DNA from: Microbulbifer pacificus
Lineage (GTDB): Bacteria > Pseudomonadota > Gammaproteobacteria > Pseudomonadales > Cellvibrionaceae
NCBI RefSeq assembly: GCF_033723955.1
Contig: NZ_CP137555.1
Span: 1,179,001 to 1,243,000, forward strand
Length of the DNA: 64,000 bases
Direction: 5' to 3'
Of this stretch, positions 28,901 to 37,605 are shown one piece after another. The position numbers and the translations under genes were made by a program. Position 1 is the stretch's first letter. Every line of letters begins with the position of its first letter. The notes beneath the pieces are model-generated. The model saw only the letters and a program-made list of their open reading frames with translations, made no database searches and was not told the DNA's origin.

Positions 28901-28996
28901 CAGAGCAAACGCTTTGCCGGCAAAAATTTGCGCCATCCACTGCAGGCACTACTGGCGCAGATCGAAGATTCGGGGTTTACTGTCAGTACTCACTAA
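25910..28996 (+). CDS. ydiJ: YdiJ-type D-2-hydroxyacid dehydrogenase, FAD and Fe-S fusion
   Basis: This is a 1028-residue protein. It has an FAD-binding domain at about 35-280 (VVLSPRGGGTGTNGQSLTDG), a FAD-oxidase C-terminal domain at about 290-545, a [4Fe-4S] ferredoxin-like segment near residue 674 (ACLACKSCAGQCP) and a CCG heterodisulfide-reductase-like domain near 949 (AAGCCGMAGTYGHE). The layout is that of E. coli YdiJ, a D-2-hydroxyglutarate dehydrogenase feeding respiratory electron transfer. ATG 25910 gives the MIP start of homologues; a second ATG 36 nt upstream is possible. Confidence 0.92.
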   Translation: MIPALREINDVQALYLQFLKALKLAGFRGDMSPSYASRTVLATDNSIYQVLPQAVVYPRGVHDLQLLMELADREEFYKVVLSPRGGGTGTNGQSLTDGLVVDMSRHMNRILEINPEEGWAWVQTGVVKDQLNAALKPHGLFFAPELSTSNRATIGGMINTDASGQGSCVYGKTRDHVLELKTVLMGGTLWQSHAVDDAKLGEISHQSSRAGKIHRMVDSIERDKRDLIDAKFPKLNRCLTGYDLAHIRDREKDGRFNLNNILCGSEGTLGFIAEAKLNLLKIPKCAALVNLNYDHFQDALKDAPDLMKAGPTSIETVDSKVLQLAMGDIVWDSVSEFFPQTADGEQPRPVNGINLVEYTAESEEELDAALAKFTAHVDRLSGQPGKSFGYTIARGHAQVNKIWGMRKRAVGLLGNVQGEQRPIPFVEDCAVPPENLADFIAEFRAALDEAGFAYGMFGHVDCGVLHVRPAIDMKDPEQAKQVRIITEKVVELAQKYNGLLWGEHGKGVRSEFAPAFFGELYPELQKIKAAFDPRNQLNPGKIATPSAASGLLKIDQVPTRGEYDRQIPVQVWDGYSDGVYCNGNGACFNWNPDDAMCPSYKGTRNRIHSPKGRASLIREWLRLLADRAVDPEAVARKSREQSFILGLPGRIKNSLAKARGEYDFSHEVNESMQACLACKSCAGQCPIKVDVPTFRAKFLELYYSRYLRPVKDYFVGGLEFLMPHLARVPQLYNWPLKLKPVRWLLEQGLGLADSPSLSATNLDKAMRELGVPYASRESLRTMGPAQRAKAVVIVQDAFTSYFDADVVADTLRLLKLLDFYPLVAPFRANGKPLHVHGFLRQFAQTAAGNSAMLNSLAESGVPLVGIDPSMTLTYRGEYKKLMGDKAPKVLLLQEWLAQHTDHLATNRNRLQSGSFTLLPHCTEQSNAAGAGRQWQEVFTALGMQLSTQAAGCCGMAGTYGHEVANKETSRVIFQQSWEPKLSGDTSAILATGYSCRCQSKRFAGKNLRHPLQALLAQIEDSGFTVSTH

Positions 28997-29037
28997 CCTG
29001 TCGCCGGAGCACCGGCGACCCCCGGAGATGTCTGGCG

Positions 29038-29763
29038 ATGCTGAGTCCGCGGAATAACCCGGCCCGGTGCCTGCTCAAGGTTCTCGGCGCCACCCTGCTG
29101 GCGGTGCACTTCGGCGCGGCCTCGCTGGCGCGGGCGGAACCCAACGAATCCGAGGGCGTGGCACCGCTGATCGCAGAGGCCGAGGAAAATGCCTTGGCCG
29201 GCGATTACGATGCTGCCCTGCCACTGTACGAACGGGCCATCGCCGGGCTCGCCGCCGACCCGCACAGCCAGAACCTGCTGCGCTACCGCTATGGCATTGT
29301 GCTGAACGCACTTGGCGGTGAGCGACCGGATCTCTACCCGCTGGCCCGCAGCCAGTTCCAAGCGGTCCTCGCCTATATTGAATCTTCACCGGGACTGCCG
29401 TTCGAGCACTCTGCCGCGCGGGTGCGCTCCGCTATGGCCCACACCTATCACCAGCACTCGGCACTGCAGGACAACCCCAACAAACGCACGGCCATGCTGC
29501 GCAACGCCTACCAGCTTTACGCCAGCGCCATCGGCGATCTGCGCCGGGAGGGCGACTGGCAGAACCTCGCCATTACCGCCTTCAATATCGGCCAGGTGTG
29601 CGAGTGGCAGGGCAATCTGGAAGAGGCCATCCAGTGGCTGGAGCAGGCGGTGGAACTGGACCGGCGCCACGGCTTCGAGGACCTGGAAGAAGACATGGGC
29701 TACCTGTCCGCACTGCGCGAAATGGTCAGCCCCCAGCAGCCCGTGGGCGATACCGCCATCTGA
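29038..29763 (+). CDS. Exported tetratricopeptide-repeat protein
   Basis: This is a 241-residue protein. A signal peptide spans about residues 1-33 (LLKVLGATLLAVHFGAASLA). TPR-like helices run through the rest (NALAGDYDAALPLYERAIAG, AITAFNIGQVCEWQGNLEEA). The binding partner is unknown. It begins 41 nt after ydiJ and may be cotranscribed. ATG 29038 is chosen at the signal peptide; an ATG 10 nt upstream is in another frame and stops quickly. Confidence 0.72.
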   Translation: MLSPRNNPARCLLKVLGATLLAVHFGAASLARAEPNESEGVAPLIAEAEENALAGDYDAALPLYERAIAGLAADPHSQNLLRYRYGIVLNALGGERPDLYPLARSQFQAVLAYIESSPGLPFEHSAARVRSAMAHTYHQHSALQDNPNKRTAMLRNAYQLYASAIGDLRREGDWQNLAITAFNIGQVCEWQGNLEEAIQWLEQAVELDRRHGFEDLEEDMGYLSALREMVSPQQPVGDTAI

Positions 29764-30416
29764 GCGGCCACCTCTCCGCTACTCAGCCCCCTGTCGGACC
29801 ACCTGTTCCCGGGCTCCATCGCGCCCCCCTGCCAGGAATCCGTACTCCCTGTTTGCGCGAAAGAGCGAGATATCACACCTAGCACATGGGCTTTTCTATC
29901 GGCGTGATAGTCACAGTCTTGCGTGAAACAGGGAAAACACCGGTCCCGCATCCCCCTTACAACGCTGTCATCGATAATATTTCACGCTTTTGAACCACGG
30001 GTCGCAAAAAAAACGAAAAAAATTTTGTTCCACGGACCCACAGGTACAGCATCCCAAATAGCGCATTTTTCCACCAACCAGAGATGACATCGCTGTCATA
30101 GCAATTTTGCGATCGGAAACCAGATACCCATTGAAATCCTTTTTTTTGCGTCAATCTCTGTCACAAAACCATAACAACAGAATAAAAATTACCAATAAAA
30201 CGATTTAATAAAGCACATTAGGCTAAGAACAAAAAATAACCGATTACTCTGTAGGGAAAATCCCGCCGGTTGCGCAAAAGATTGATTCGCATCCAGTGCC
30301 GTTTAATATGGCCCTCCCTGATCAAACATTGATCACTTATTACGAAATCAACTTGGAGGCGGGGGTGAACAGGCGACGCCTGTGACCGGAGAGCTTCCAG
30401 AGGTCTTCCAGAGGTA
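29764..30416. other. Long non-coding stretch before the 3D-domain gene
   Basis: This 653-nt interval has no convincing gene. It becomes strongly AT-rich from about 29960 to 30230 (A-tracts and T-tracts), then ends in a GC-richer leader. Small dyads occur, for example tgatcaaacattgatca near 30318 and acaggcgacgcctgt near 30370. A promoter with a structured 5' leader is plausible, but no known riboswitch matches. Confidence 0.4.
30394..30415 (+). promoter_or_regulatory. Duplicated ribosome-binding site of the 3D-domain gene
   Basis: The 11-mer cttccagaggt is tandemly repeated (30394-30404 and 30405-30415), giving two GAGG Shine-Dalgarno cores ahead of closely spaced ATGs at 30417 and 30426. 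Confidence 0.6.
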
Positions 30417-30854
30417 ATGAGACTTATGCGACAGAGCCTTAAAAAGTACATCATCGTAATGGCCGCTTCCCTTGCAGGCCTGGTCGGCGGCGACGCTTTC
30501 GCCGCAATCAAGAAGGAAGAACCTGCAGACAAGAAGAAATCCATGACCGTCACCGCCACGGCCTACAACTCCATCGAAGGCCAGACCGATGACGATCCCT
30601 GGACCGCCGCCTGGAACAACCGCCTGCGCCCGGGAGACAAGATCATCGCGGTATCCCGCGACCTGGAAAAGCACGGCCTGACCAACGGCGCCAAGGTAAA
30701 GATCGAAGGCCTGCCGGGCACCTACACCGTGCGCGACCGGATGAACAAGCGCTACACCAACCGCATCGACGTGTGGATGGAGAAGGATCTGAAAAAGGCA
30801 CGCGCCTGGGGCAAGAAGCAACTGAAAATCGTCTGGCACCCGGAAAAAAAGTAA
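30417..30854 (+). CDS. Exported 3D-domain (double-psi beta-barrel) protein
   Basis: This is a 145-residue protein. A signal peptide spans about residues 1-29 (VMAASLAGLVGGDAFA), followed by a Lys/Glu-rich linker. The 3D domain runs from about residue 43 (VTATAYNSIEGQTDDDP) and carries the three conserved aspartates in SRDL, VRDRM and RIDVWM. Related domains are found in MltA-type lytic enzymes and cell-wall proteins, so a peptidoglycan role is inferred. ATG 30426 is an alternative start. It is a single-gene unit with a strong terminator. Confidence 0.85.
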   Translation: MRLMRQSLKKYIIVMAASLAGLVGGDAFAAIKKEEPADKKKSMTVTATAYNSIEGQTDDDPWTAAWNNRLRPGDKIIAVSRDLEKHGLTNGAKVKIEGLPGTYTVRDRMNKRYTNRIDVWMEKDLKKARAWGKKQLKIVWHPEKK

Positions 30855-30993
30855 GGCACGGCTTCTTAAAGCAAAACGTCGCTAAGAAAACGTTGCCCGC
30901 CAGAACCTTGCCTGGAAATCAGGTCCCGGACTGAAGCTAAACGACAGCCGGACAACAGAAAGTACACAGGGCTTTGCCAAGCACTGCTTTCAA

Positions 30994-31030
30994 AAACAAA
31001 ACCCCGCTTAATGCGGGGTTTTGTTTTTTT
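30994..31030 (+). terminator. Rho-independent terminator after the 3D-domain gene
   Basis: accccgc (31001-31007) pairs with gcggggt (31013-31019), extended by A-rich and T-rich flanks and followed by seven T. It may also stop the convergent minus-strand gene. Confidence 0.85.
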
Positions 31031-31044
31031 GCACCATCGGTAAT

Positions 31045-31713
31045 TCAGGGCTCGGTTGTGGTATCCACTCCGGGAAGTTCGCGGCAGCCCTCGTTTTCGA
31101 TATAGAAAATACTCGGCTGCCGGCCCTCGTTGTAGCGGTGTTCCACGCCTTCATCGCGAAACACCAGTAAATACTCCTCCTTCATCCAACCCTTGTCGGT
31201 GCGGTACTCCGTCAGCCATAGCAGCGCGGGGGAGTTCTCATGGCAGCTGCCATAAAACATCCGGGTCTTTTCCACGAGCTTGTTGGTCAGGTAGTCGCGG
31301 TATCGCCCCGGGTAGCTGAAGCTCTCACCGGAGAGATCCACCTGCGTAACGCCATCGGCATCGCCGTCCATCTCCACCTGGGAGCGGTCCCCGCGCATGG
31401 CGGCGGTCTCGCCCGGCCGATCCTTTTCCGGCGCCACAAACTCCTCCGGTTCCGGCGGTTCATCCAAATCGCGAACGGGAACCGGCTCACCGTCGATCTT
31501 CTGCAGGAAAATGGCGGTATTTTCGTCGCAATCGATACAGGTGCGCCCGGCGATGATGGCGTAGCCCTTGAGCTCGGAAATGAGGCGAGCCTCAGCCAGG
31601 TCCACATTAAGTACGCGGTTATCAGATAATTTGAGCTCAATGCCGGAGAACGCCAGCAGGACGCTGGAAAAAAGCAATAGGGGGAAACCCAGAAGGGGAA
31701 GGAATTTTTTCAT
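31045..31713 (-). CDS. Exported protein of unknown function
   Basis: This is a 222-residue protein with an N-terminal signal peptide (LLGFPLLLFSSVLLAFSG) and a highly acidic middle (DLDEPPEPEEFVAPEKDRPG). Two cysteines in TCIDCDEN and two later ones could form disulfides. I do not recognise the family. ATG 31713 begins directly with MKKF and the signal peptide; an in-frame ATG five codons upstream is possible. It stands alone, convergent with the 3D-domain gene. Confidence 0.65.
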   Translation of the reverse strand: MKKFLPLLGFPLLLFSSVLLAFSGIELKLSDNRVLNVDLAEARLISELKGYAIIAGRTCIDCDENTAIFLQKIDGEPVPVRDLDEPPEPEEFVAPEKDRPGETAAMRGDRSQVEMDGDADGVTQVDLSGESFSYPGRYRDYLTNKLVEKTRMFYGSCHENSPALLWLTEYRTDKGWMKEEYLLVFRDEGVEHRYNEGRQPSIFYIENEGCRELPGVDTTTEP

Positions 31714-31987
31714 GCAGAGCAACCACATTTAATACATCTGCAGACCGCGAACAGTTGGCACCGCCCGGGCAACTTTCCCTGCTGCCCGTAGCGGCACCGC
31801 GATTGGGGTAGTGCTGTCACACTGTCGCGATTCCCTTCTATTTATAACCTTAGCAGGCAATAAAAAAACTGCGTGGTACAGGGGTATTTATTTGTAATCG
31901 CTCTTGCGGCGCCCAGTCACGCACACTAATGCAATAACCGGGGCTTCAGTTGATTCAAATCAAGCGGAATTGCCGAAAATGACAGAA

Positions 31988-32251
31988 TCAGGGCGCTTCC
32001 CAGCTGCCGGATTCCGCAGGGCCTATAAATGCCCCCACCCCCTCTTCCTTCAGTGCATCCAGCGCTTCCTGCAGCGCCTCCTCATCGGTCTCGAAGACGT
32101 CTTCCCATACGGTGGTGTTGTTGTGTTCGTCCACGATTTCCAGCAACCAGCCGCCCTCGCCATCTTCGTAGATGTCGATGTTGACGGTGTGGTTACCATC
32201 GCTGTATGCGCGGCTCAGTGGAGAGTCCTGGGGAGTGAAGTCGTCGGCCAT
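31988..32251 (-). CDS. Small acidic conserved protein of unknown function
   Basis: This is an 87-residue, strongly acidic cytosolic protein (NHTVNIDIYEDGEGGWLLEI, then TDEEALQEALDALKEEGVGA). Its beta-hairpin then helix pattern suggests a compact alpha/beta fold, but I do not recognise a named family. ATG 32251 has GAGG 7 nt upstream. It is divergent from trhO. Confidence 0.65.
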   Translation of the reverse strand: MADDFTPQDSPLSRAYSDGNHTVNIDIYEDGEGGWLLEIVDEHNNTTVWEDVFETDEEALQEALDALKEEGVGAFIGPAESGSWEAP

Positions 32252-32453
32252 GGAAAAACCTCGCTGGAAATGAGGAAAGTGGAAAATGGCGGCCAATCTG
32301 ACAATTTATGAACCACTGGTCAAGGCCCGCCCTTCACTGCGGAAAAAGTGTACGCCAGCATCGGCAAATTTTTGTTAAAATGCGCGGCGATTTTTACCAA
32401 TGTTTTAGCCCAATGCCCCGGATTTACGCTCCGGCCTGCAAAAGGAACCCCTC

Positions 32454-33449
32454 ATGACTGATTCCACGACCGTGGTCTGTGCGCTGTACAAATTTGTCAG
32501 CCTCGATGATTTCGAATCCCTGCGCGAACCCCTGCTCCAGGTAATGCTCGACAACGAAGTGCGCGGCACCCTGCTGCTGGCGCGCGAAGGTATTAACGGC
32601 ACTGTAGCCGGCAGCCGCGCCGCGATCGACGCCCTGCTCACCTACCTCAAGTCTGACCCACGCCTGGCCGAGCTGGATTACAAGGAGTCTTTCACCGCCG
32701 AGATGCCGTTCCTGCGCAGCAAGGTGAAGCTGAAGCGCGAAATCGTCACCATGGGCGTGGAAGGTATCGACCCCCGCCAAACCGTGGGTACCTATGTCAA
32801 ACCACAGGACTGGAACGCGCTGATCTCCGACCCGGAAGTCCTGCTCATCGATACCCGCAACGACTACGAGTACCAGGTGGGCACCTTCGAACACGCGGTC
32901 AATCCGAATACCACCAGTTTCCGCGAATTCCCCCAGTATGTGAAAGACCACCTGAACCCGCAGAAACACAAGAAAGTGGCCATGTTCTGCACCGGCGGCA
33001 TTCGCTGCGAGAAGTCCACCGCCTACCTGAAAGAACAGGGTTTTGACGAGGTCTACCACCTGCAGGGTGGTATCCTGAAATACCTGGAAGAGGTGCCGAA
33101 GGATGAAACCCTGTGGAAGGGCGAGTGCTTCGTATTCGACGATCGCGTAACGGTCAATCATGACCTGGAGCGTGGCAGCTACCAGCAGTGCAATGCCTGC
33201 CGTATGCCGGTGACCGAGGAAGAAGTGCAATCCCCGATGTTCGAGCAGGGTGTCAGCTGCCCCCACTGCTTTGAGGCGGTATCCGACGCCGACAAGGCGC
33301 GTTTCCGCGAGCGCGAAAAACAGATCCAGTTGGCCAAGGCCCGCGGCGAAGACCATTTGGGTCACGACGCCAAAGCCGTCACCGAGGCACGCCGCCAGTA
33401 CAAGCAGGAATTGCGCAAACAGCAAGCCGAACAGGCGCGCCGCGCCTGA
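32454..33449 (+). CDS. trhO: tRNA uridine-34 hydroxylase TrhO (YceA), rhodanese family
   Basis: This is a 331-residue protein. An N-terminal UPF0176 domain ([19 protein letters not shown]) precedes a rhodanese domain at about 125-220 with active-site Cys179 in [13 protein letters not shown]-terminal Cys-rich segment (CNACRMP, CPHC) may bind zinc, and a basic helical tail ends the protein. TrhO makes 5-hydroxyuridine at tRNA position 34 using prephenate-derived chemistry and O2. It is a single gene and full length for the family. Confidence 0.94.
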   Translation: MTDSTTVVCALYKFVSLDDFESLREPLLQVMLDNEVRGTLLLAREGINGTVAGSRAAIDALLTYLKSDPRLAELDYKESFTAEMPFLRSKVKLKREIVTMGVEGIDPRQTVGTYVKPQDWNALISDPEVLLIDTRNDYEYQVGTFEHAVNPNTTSFREFPQYVKDHLNPQKHKKVAMFCTGGIRCEKSTAYLKEQGFDEVYHLQGGILKYLEEVPKDETLWKGECFVFDDRVTVNHDLERGSYQQCNACRMPVTEEEVQSPMFEQGVSCPHCFEAVSDADKARFREREKQIQLAKARGEDHLGHDAKAVTEARRQYKQELRKQQAEQARRA

Positions 33450-33553
33450 TTTCTTCCCGCTATTTCTATTCCCGTTTTATAGCTCCGGCTTGTTTATAGG
33501 CCCGTCTGACAACGAGGTACCCCTAGCCGGGTACCTCCGCGCGGCGGTGAACA

Positions 33554-33946
33554 CTAAACAGGGTCGCGACCCGCGCTTTCAGCGTCTGCCACCAGCCAAG
33601 CCAGTGCAGCCTGCTCGGTGACAAATTCCCGCACATCCATACCCTCAGACTGGGCAGTACTGTCGATAATAATGTTCGCGTTGAAGTTTGGCGCGTGCAG
33701 CACGGCAACGCGGCCGTGGCGAAGGCCGGTGAGATGGGCGGCAAAGGAACCGAATTTCTGGCGCTCGTTTATCGTAAGAACGATATCCGCCCGGCGCACA
33801 TCCACCAGCAAGCGCAGCGGGTGCAGATGGCCAAATTTTTCGGCGATCTGGCGTGCGGAAGCCAGCTTTTCTGCAAAGTCCACACGATCAAAAAATACCG
33901 CGTTGACGATGCGCGCTTCCGGGTTAAAACGAATTTGAAAACTCAA
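33554..33946 (-). CDS. SpoIIAA/STAS-like domain protein of unknown function
   Basis: This is a 130-residue cytosolic protein with alternating strands and helices (ARIVNAVFFDRVDFAEKLAS, LRLLVDVRRADIVLT, RVAVLHAPNFNANI, DVREFVTEQAALAWL). The pattern matches SpoIIAA-like STAS/SEC14 proteins, whose ligand is usually unknown. It lies between trhO and mrp on the minus strand. Confidence 0.65.
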   Translation of the reverse strand: MSFQIRFNPEARIVNAVFFDRVDFAEKLASARQIAEKFGHLHPLRLLVDVRRADIVLTINERQKFGSFAAHLTGLRHGRVAVLHAPNFNANIIIDSTAQSEGMDVREFVTEQAALAWLVADAESAGRDPV

Positions 33947-34102
33947 GTTCCGCCTCCTGCGCGGCGACTATCTGAGCCATGTAGCGAATTTCCGACAAGA
34001 ACTCCGCTACTTCACCTGAATGGATCAATACTGGTGAAATCCGGTGGTTATTGTACGCACCGGATCTGGACACAACCAACGCACTGATCACAAATTCAGC
34101 GC

Positions 34103-35302
34103 CTATTCCATTTCAATTTCGGGCAGTGCGTCCTCTCCGGCCGCCAGCCATACCTGCGCCGCCGCCTTGCGGGCAATGTCGCGGTAGAGTGCGGCCACTT
34201 CGCCTTCCGGTTCCGCCGCCACCGTGGGCAAGCCGCCGTCGGCCTGCTGGCGGATGGACATGGCCAGAGGCAGTTGGCCGAGCAGGCGGGTGTCATAATC
34301 GGCCGCCATTTTCTCGCCGCCACCGGCCCCGAATACCGGTTCCTGATGACCGCAGTTGGAACAGGTGTGCAAGGCCATGTTTTCCACAATGCCCAGCACC
34401 GGCACCGATACCTTGCGGAACATCTCCACGCCCTTGATGGCGTCCACCAGCGCCAGGTCCTGAGGCGTGGTGACAATCACCGCCCCCGCGAGCGCCACTT
34501 TCTGCGACAGGGTGAGTTGGATGTCGCCGGTGCCCGGAGGCATGTCCACCACCAGGTAATCCAGCTCCTCTTCACCCTCGGCCCACAGGGTCTGGGTCAG
34601 CATCTGGTTAAGGGCGCCGCTCGCCATCGGGCCGCGCCACACCGCCGGCGTATCTTCGGTAAGCAGGTAGCCGAGGGACATGGTCTTGAGTCCCAGTGCC
34701 GGCACCGGTACAAAGAACTTGCCACCCTTCACTTCCGGGCGCACGCCCTCGGTACCGAGCATGGTGGGCAGGCTTGGACCGTAGATATCCGCGTCCAGCA
34801 GGCCCACAGAGGCGCCCTCCGCAGCCAGTGCCAGGGCCAGGTTCACGGCGGTGGTGGACTTGCCCACACCGCCCTTACCGGAGGCCACGGCGATAATGTT
34901 TTTGACCGCTTTGAGTGACTCCGGTACCTCACCGGCTTCTGTACGCCCCACATCGAAAAACAGATCAAATTGCAGCTCAGACCCAGCCAGTGCGCCCTCT
35001 TCCAGTAGCAGTACACAGGCGGCGCGCACACGCTGCTCCCAGGCCTGCCGCTCACTGGCGCAGGGATACCCGAGAGTCACCCCCGTATAGACTGTGCCGT
35101 CCTCGAAGCCCACTTCGATATCCGCATCCAGGGCATCCAGCGGCAGACCGGTGGCCGGGTCCTGCAGCGCACCGATGACTTCGGCAATCGCCTCGAGCTG
35201 CGCCTGCACGTCCTCAGGGATGTCCTCGTGGTCATGGTCGTGATCGTGGTCATGCCTATGATTGTGTTCGTGGTCATCGCAATGGTGGTGGTGATCGGTC
35301 AC
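34103..35302 (-). CDS. apbC: Iron-sulfur cluster carrier Mrp/ApbC with His-rich N-terminus
   Basis: This is a 399-residue P-loop ATPase. After a run of about 25 residues rich in His and Asp (HHHHCDDHEHNHRHDHDHDH) come a MIP18/DUF59-like domain (residues 30-125) and the Mrp NTPase, with Walker A SGKGGVGKSTTAVN, motif VDMPPGTGDIQL and a C-terminal CSNC pair for Fe-S binding. It transfers [4Fe-4S] clusters to client proteins. GTG 35302 with GAGG 8 nt upstream is the chosen start; the frame runs further upstream without conservation. It diverges from metG, as in E. coli. Confidence 0.92.
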   Translation of the reverse strand: MTDHHHHCDDHEHNHRHDHDHDHDHEDIPEDVQAQLEAIAEVIGALQDPATGLPLDALDADIEVGFEDGTVYTGVTLGYPCASERQAWEQRVRAACVLLLEEGALAGSELQFDLFFDVGRTEAGEVPESLKAVKNIIAVASGKGGVGKSTTAVNLALALAAEGASVGLLDADIYGPSLPTMLGTEGVRPEVKGGKFFVPVPALGLKTMSLGYLLTEDTPAVWRGPMASGALNQMLTQTLWAEGEEELDYLVVDMPPGTGDIQLTLSQKVALAGAVIVTTPQDLALVDAIKGVEMFRKVSVPVLGIVENMALHTCSNCGHQEPVFGAGGGEKMAADYDTRLLGQLPLAMSIRQQADGGLPTVAAEPEGEVAALYRDIARKAAAQVWLAAGEDALPEIEME

Positions 35303-35431
35303 GCTGTAGTCCTCACTGGCGCTCTGTTCGGGCCGGCATTTTGGGCAAGCCCCCGAGTGAATACAAGGCCGATACCCACACAACCAATAGCCTAGCCCGC
35401 GGCGCTGCGGGTGCCTTGCAGGGCCCATTTC

Positions 35432-35440
35432 TGCTATATT
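35432..35440 (+). promoter_or_regulatory. Possible extended -10 promoter element for metG
   Basis: TGCTATATT matches the extended -10 pattern TGnTATAAT with one change, about 105 nt upstream of the metG ATG in the mrp-metG divergent spacer. No good -35 box is at the expected distance, which is tolerable for extended -10 promoters. Confidence 0.35.
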
Positions 35441-35544
35441 CCGCGCTCTTTTTCGGCGGGCCTCTACGTGGGTAGCCGCCGACCGAACAATTTCCACCGA
35501 CAAGTCTCGTCCACCGACAAGTCTCGCAGCCTTTGGAAGCCAAG

Positions 35545-37587
35545 ATGTCTCAGACCGACCATCAGCCCAGAAACATCCTCGTCACCAGTGCCCTGCCCTA
35601 TGCCAACGGCTCCCTGCACCTGGGTCATATTCTCGAGTACATCCAGACCGATATCTGGGCCCGTTTCCAGCGCGCCCGCGGCAATCAGTGCCTGTACATG
35701 TGCGCCGACGACGCTCACGGCACTGCCATCATGCTGAAGGCCGAACAACTGGGGCTGACCCCGGAGCAGCACATCGCCAATATGCAGGCGGAGCACGAGC
35801 GCGACTTCGGCGGCTTCCTGATCAGTGTGGATAACTACCACTCCACCCACTCGGAAGAGAACCGCGAACTGTCGGCGATGATCTACAAGCGCCTGCGGGA
35901 GAATGGCCACATCGCTTCGCGCACCATCACCCAGGCCTATGACCCGGAAAAAGAACTGTTCCTGGCGGACCGCTACATCAAGGGCACCTGCCCGAAATGT
36001 AAGGCCGAGGACCAGTACGGCGACAACTGCGAAGTCTGCGGCGCCACCTACAGCCCCACAGAGCTGATCAACCCGGTATCCGCCATTTCCGGCGCTACCC
36101 CGGTGGAAAAGGAGTCCGAGCACTTCTTCTTTACCCTGCCCGCGTTTAACGACTTCCTGAAAGAGTGGACCCGCGCCGGTCACCTGCAGACCGAAATGGC
36201 CAACAAACTGGCCGAGTGGCTGGACGAGGGCCTGCAGGAGTGGGATATCTCCCGCGATGCGCCCTATTTCGGCTTCGAGATTCCCGATGCGCCCGGCAAG
36301 TATTTCTATGTGTGGCTGGATGCGCCCATCGGCTACATGGCCAGCCTGAAAAATTACTGCGACCGCAACAACCTCGACTGGCTGGAATTCTGGAAGAAGG
36401 ACAGCAGCGCCGAGGTGTATCACTTTATCGGCAAGGACATCGTCAACTTCCACGCCCTGTTCTGGCCGGCGATGCTGCACTCTGCGCAGTTCCGCACCCC
36501 CACCAAGGTGTGCGTGCACGGTTTCCTCACCGTCAACGGCAAGAAGATGTCCAAGTCCCGCGGCACCTTCATCAATGCACGCAATTACCTGGACCACCTG
36601 AATCCGGAATACCTGCGCTACTACTTCGCCGCCAAGCTCACCGCCGGTGTCGACGATCTCGACCTCAACCTCGAGGACTTTATCGCCAAGGTGAACTCCG
36701 ACCTGGTGGGCAAGGTGGTGAACATCGCCTCGCGCACCGCCAAGTTCGTGAGCAAGTCCGGCGGCGCACTTGCCGCTGAAATTGCCGACGAAGCGCTGTG
36801 GAACCAATTTGTGGAAGCGGCCCCGCGCATTACCGAGTACTTCGAAACCCGTGAATACAGCCGCGCCATCCGCGAAATCATGGCACTGGCCGACGCCGCC
36901 AACGCCTGGATTGCCGACAAAGCGCCCTGGTCGCTGGCGAAACAAGAAGGCGCGGAAGCGGAAGTACTGGCGATCTGTTCCCAGGGCGTCAACATGTTCC
37001 GCGCCCTGATCACCTGGCTGGCGCCGGTACTGCCGGAAACCGCACTGAAGGCCGAGGAATTCCTCGGTGTGAAACTGGACTGGAACAGCGCTACCGCGCC
37101 CCTCTCTGGCCACACCATCAACACCTTCAAACCGCTGATGCAGCGCGTGGAAAAAGAGCAGGTAGACGCGATGCAGGAAGCGGCAAAAGAATCCCTGGCG
37201 CAGCTGCAGGCGGAAACCAAACCGGCAGCCTCAGGCCCTCTTGCGGACGATCCCATCGCCGCGGAAATCCAGTTCGATGATTTCGCCAAGATTGACCTGC
37301 GCATCGCACTGATCGCCAATGCGGAACACGTGGAAGGTGCCGGCAAACTGCTGAAACTGACCCTGGACCTGGGCGGTGAAACCCGACAGGTATTCTCCGG
37401 CATCAAGAGCGCCTACAAGCCGGAAGACCTGATCGGCAAGCACACCGTGATGGTGGCCAACCTGGCACCGCGCAAGATGCGTTTCGGCGTGAGCGAAGGC
37501 ATGGTGCTGGCCGCCGGCCCCGGCGGCAAGGACCTGTGGATTCTGGAACCCCACGCCGGTGCCCAGCCCGGCATGCGGGTAATGTAA
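35545..37587 (+). CDS. metG: Methionyl-tRNA synthetase
   Basis: This is a 680-residue class I synthetase. The HIGH motif appears as SLHLGHI in [17 protein letters not shown] and the KMSKS motif as KKMSKSRG. Paired cysteines CPKC and CEVC mark the zinc knuckle. The C-terminal dimerising tRNA-binding OB domain starts at about residue 570 ([20 protein letters not shown]). It charges elongator and initiator tRNA(Met). ATG 35545 has GGAAG upstream and is preferred to a TTG 12 nt earlier. Confidence 0.97.
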   Translation: MSQTDHQPRNILVTSALPYANGSLHLGHILEYIQTDIWARFQRARGNQCLYMCADDAHGTAIMLKAEQLGLTPEQHIANMQAEHERDFGGFLISVDNYHSTHSEENRELSAMIYKRLRENGHIASRTITQAYDPEKELFLADRYIKGTCPKCKAEDQYGDNCEVCGATYSPTELINPVSAISGATPVEKESEHFFFTLPAFNDFLKEWTRAGHLQTEMANKLAEWLDEGLQEWDISRDAPYFGFEIPDAPGKYFYVWLDAPIGYMASLKNYCDRNNLDWLEFWKKDSSAEVYHFIGKDIVNFHALFWPAMLHSAQFRTPTKVCVHGFLTVNGKKMSKSRGTFINARNYLDHLNPEYLRYYFAAKLTAGVDDLDLNLEDFIAKVNSDLVGKVVNIASRTAKFVSKSGGALAAEIADEALWNQFVEAAPRITEYFETREYSRAIREIMALADAANAWIADKAPWSLAKQEGAEAEVLAICSQGVNMFRALITWLAPVLPETALKAEEFLGVKLDWNSATAPLSGHTINTFKPLMQRVEKEQVDAMQEAAKESLAQLQAETKPAASGPLADDPIAAEIQFDDFAKIDLRIALIANAEHVEGAGKLLKLTLDLGGETRQVFSGIKSAYKPEDLIGKHTVMVANLAPRKMRFGVSEGMVLAAGPGGKDLWILEPHAGAQPGMRVM

Positions 37588-37605
37588 ACGGAAAGGACCT
37601 GATCC

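Noticed and set aside
30240..30416. A cyclic-di-GMP or cobalamin riboswitch in the 3D-domain leader
   Set aside because: The conserved cores of those riboswitches are absent; only small local hairpins are present.
35464..37113. A 549-codon open frame antisense to metG
   Set aside because: It overlaps metG completely and has no recognisable domain.
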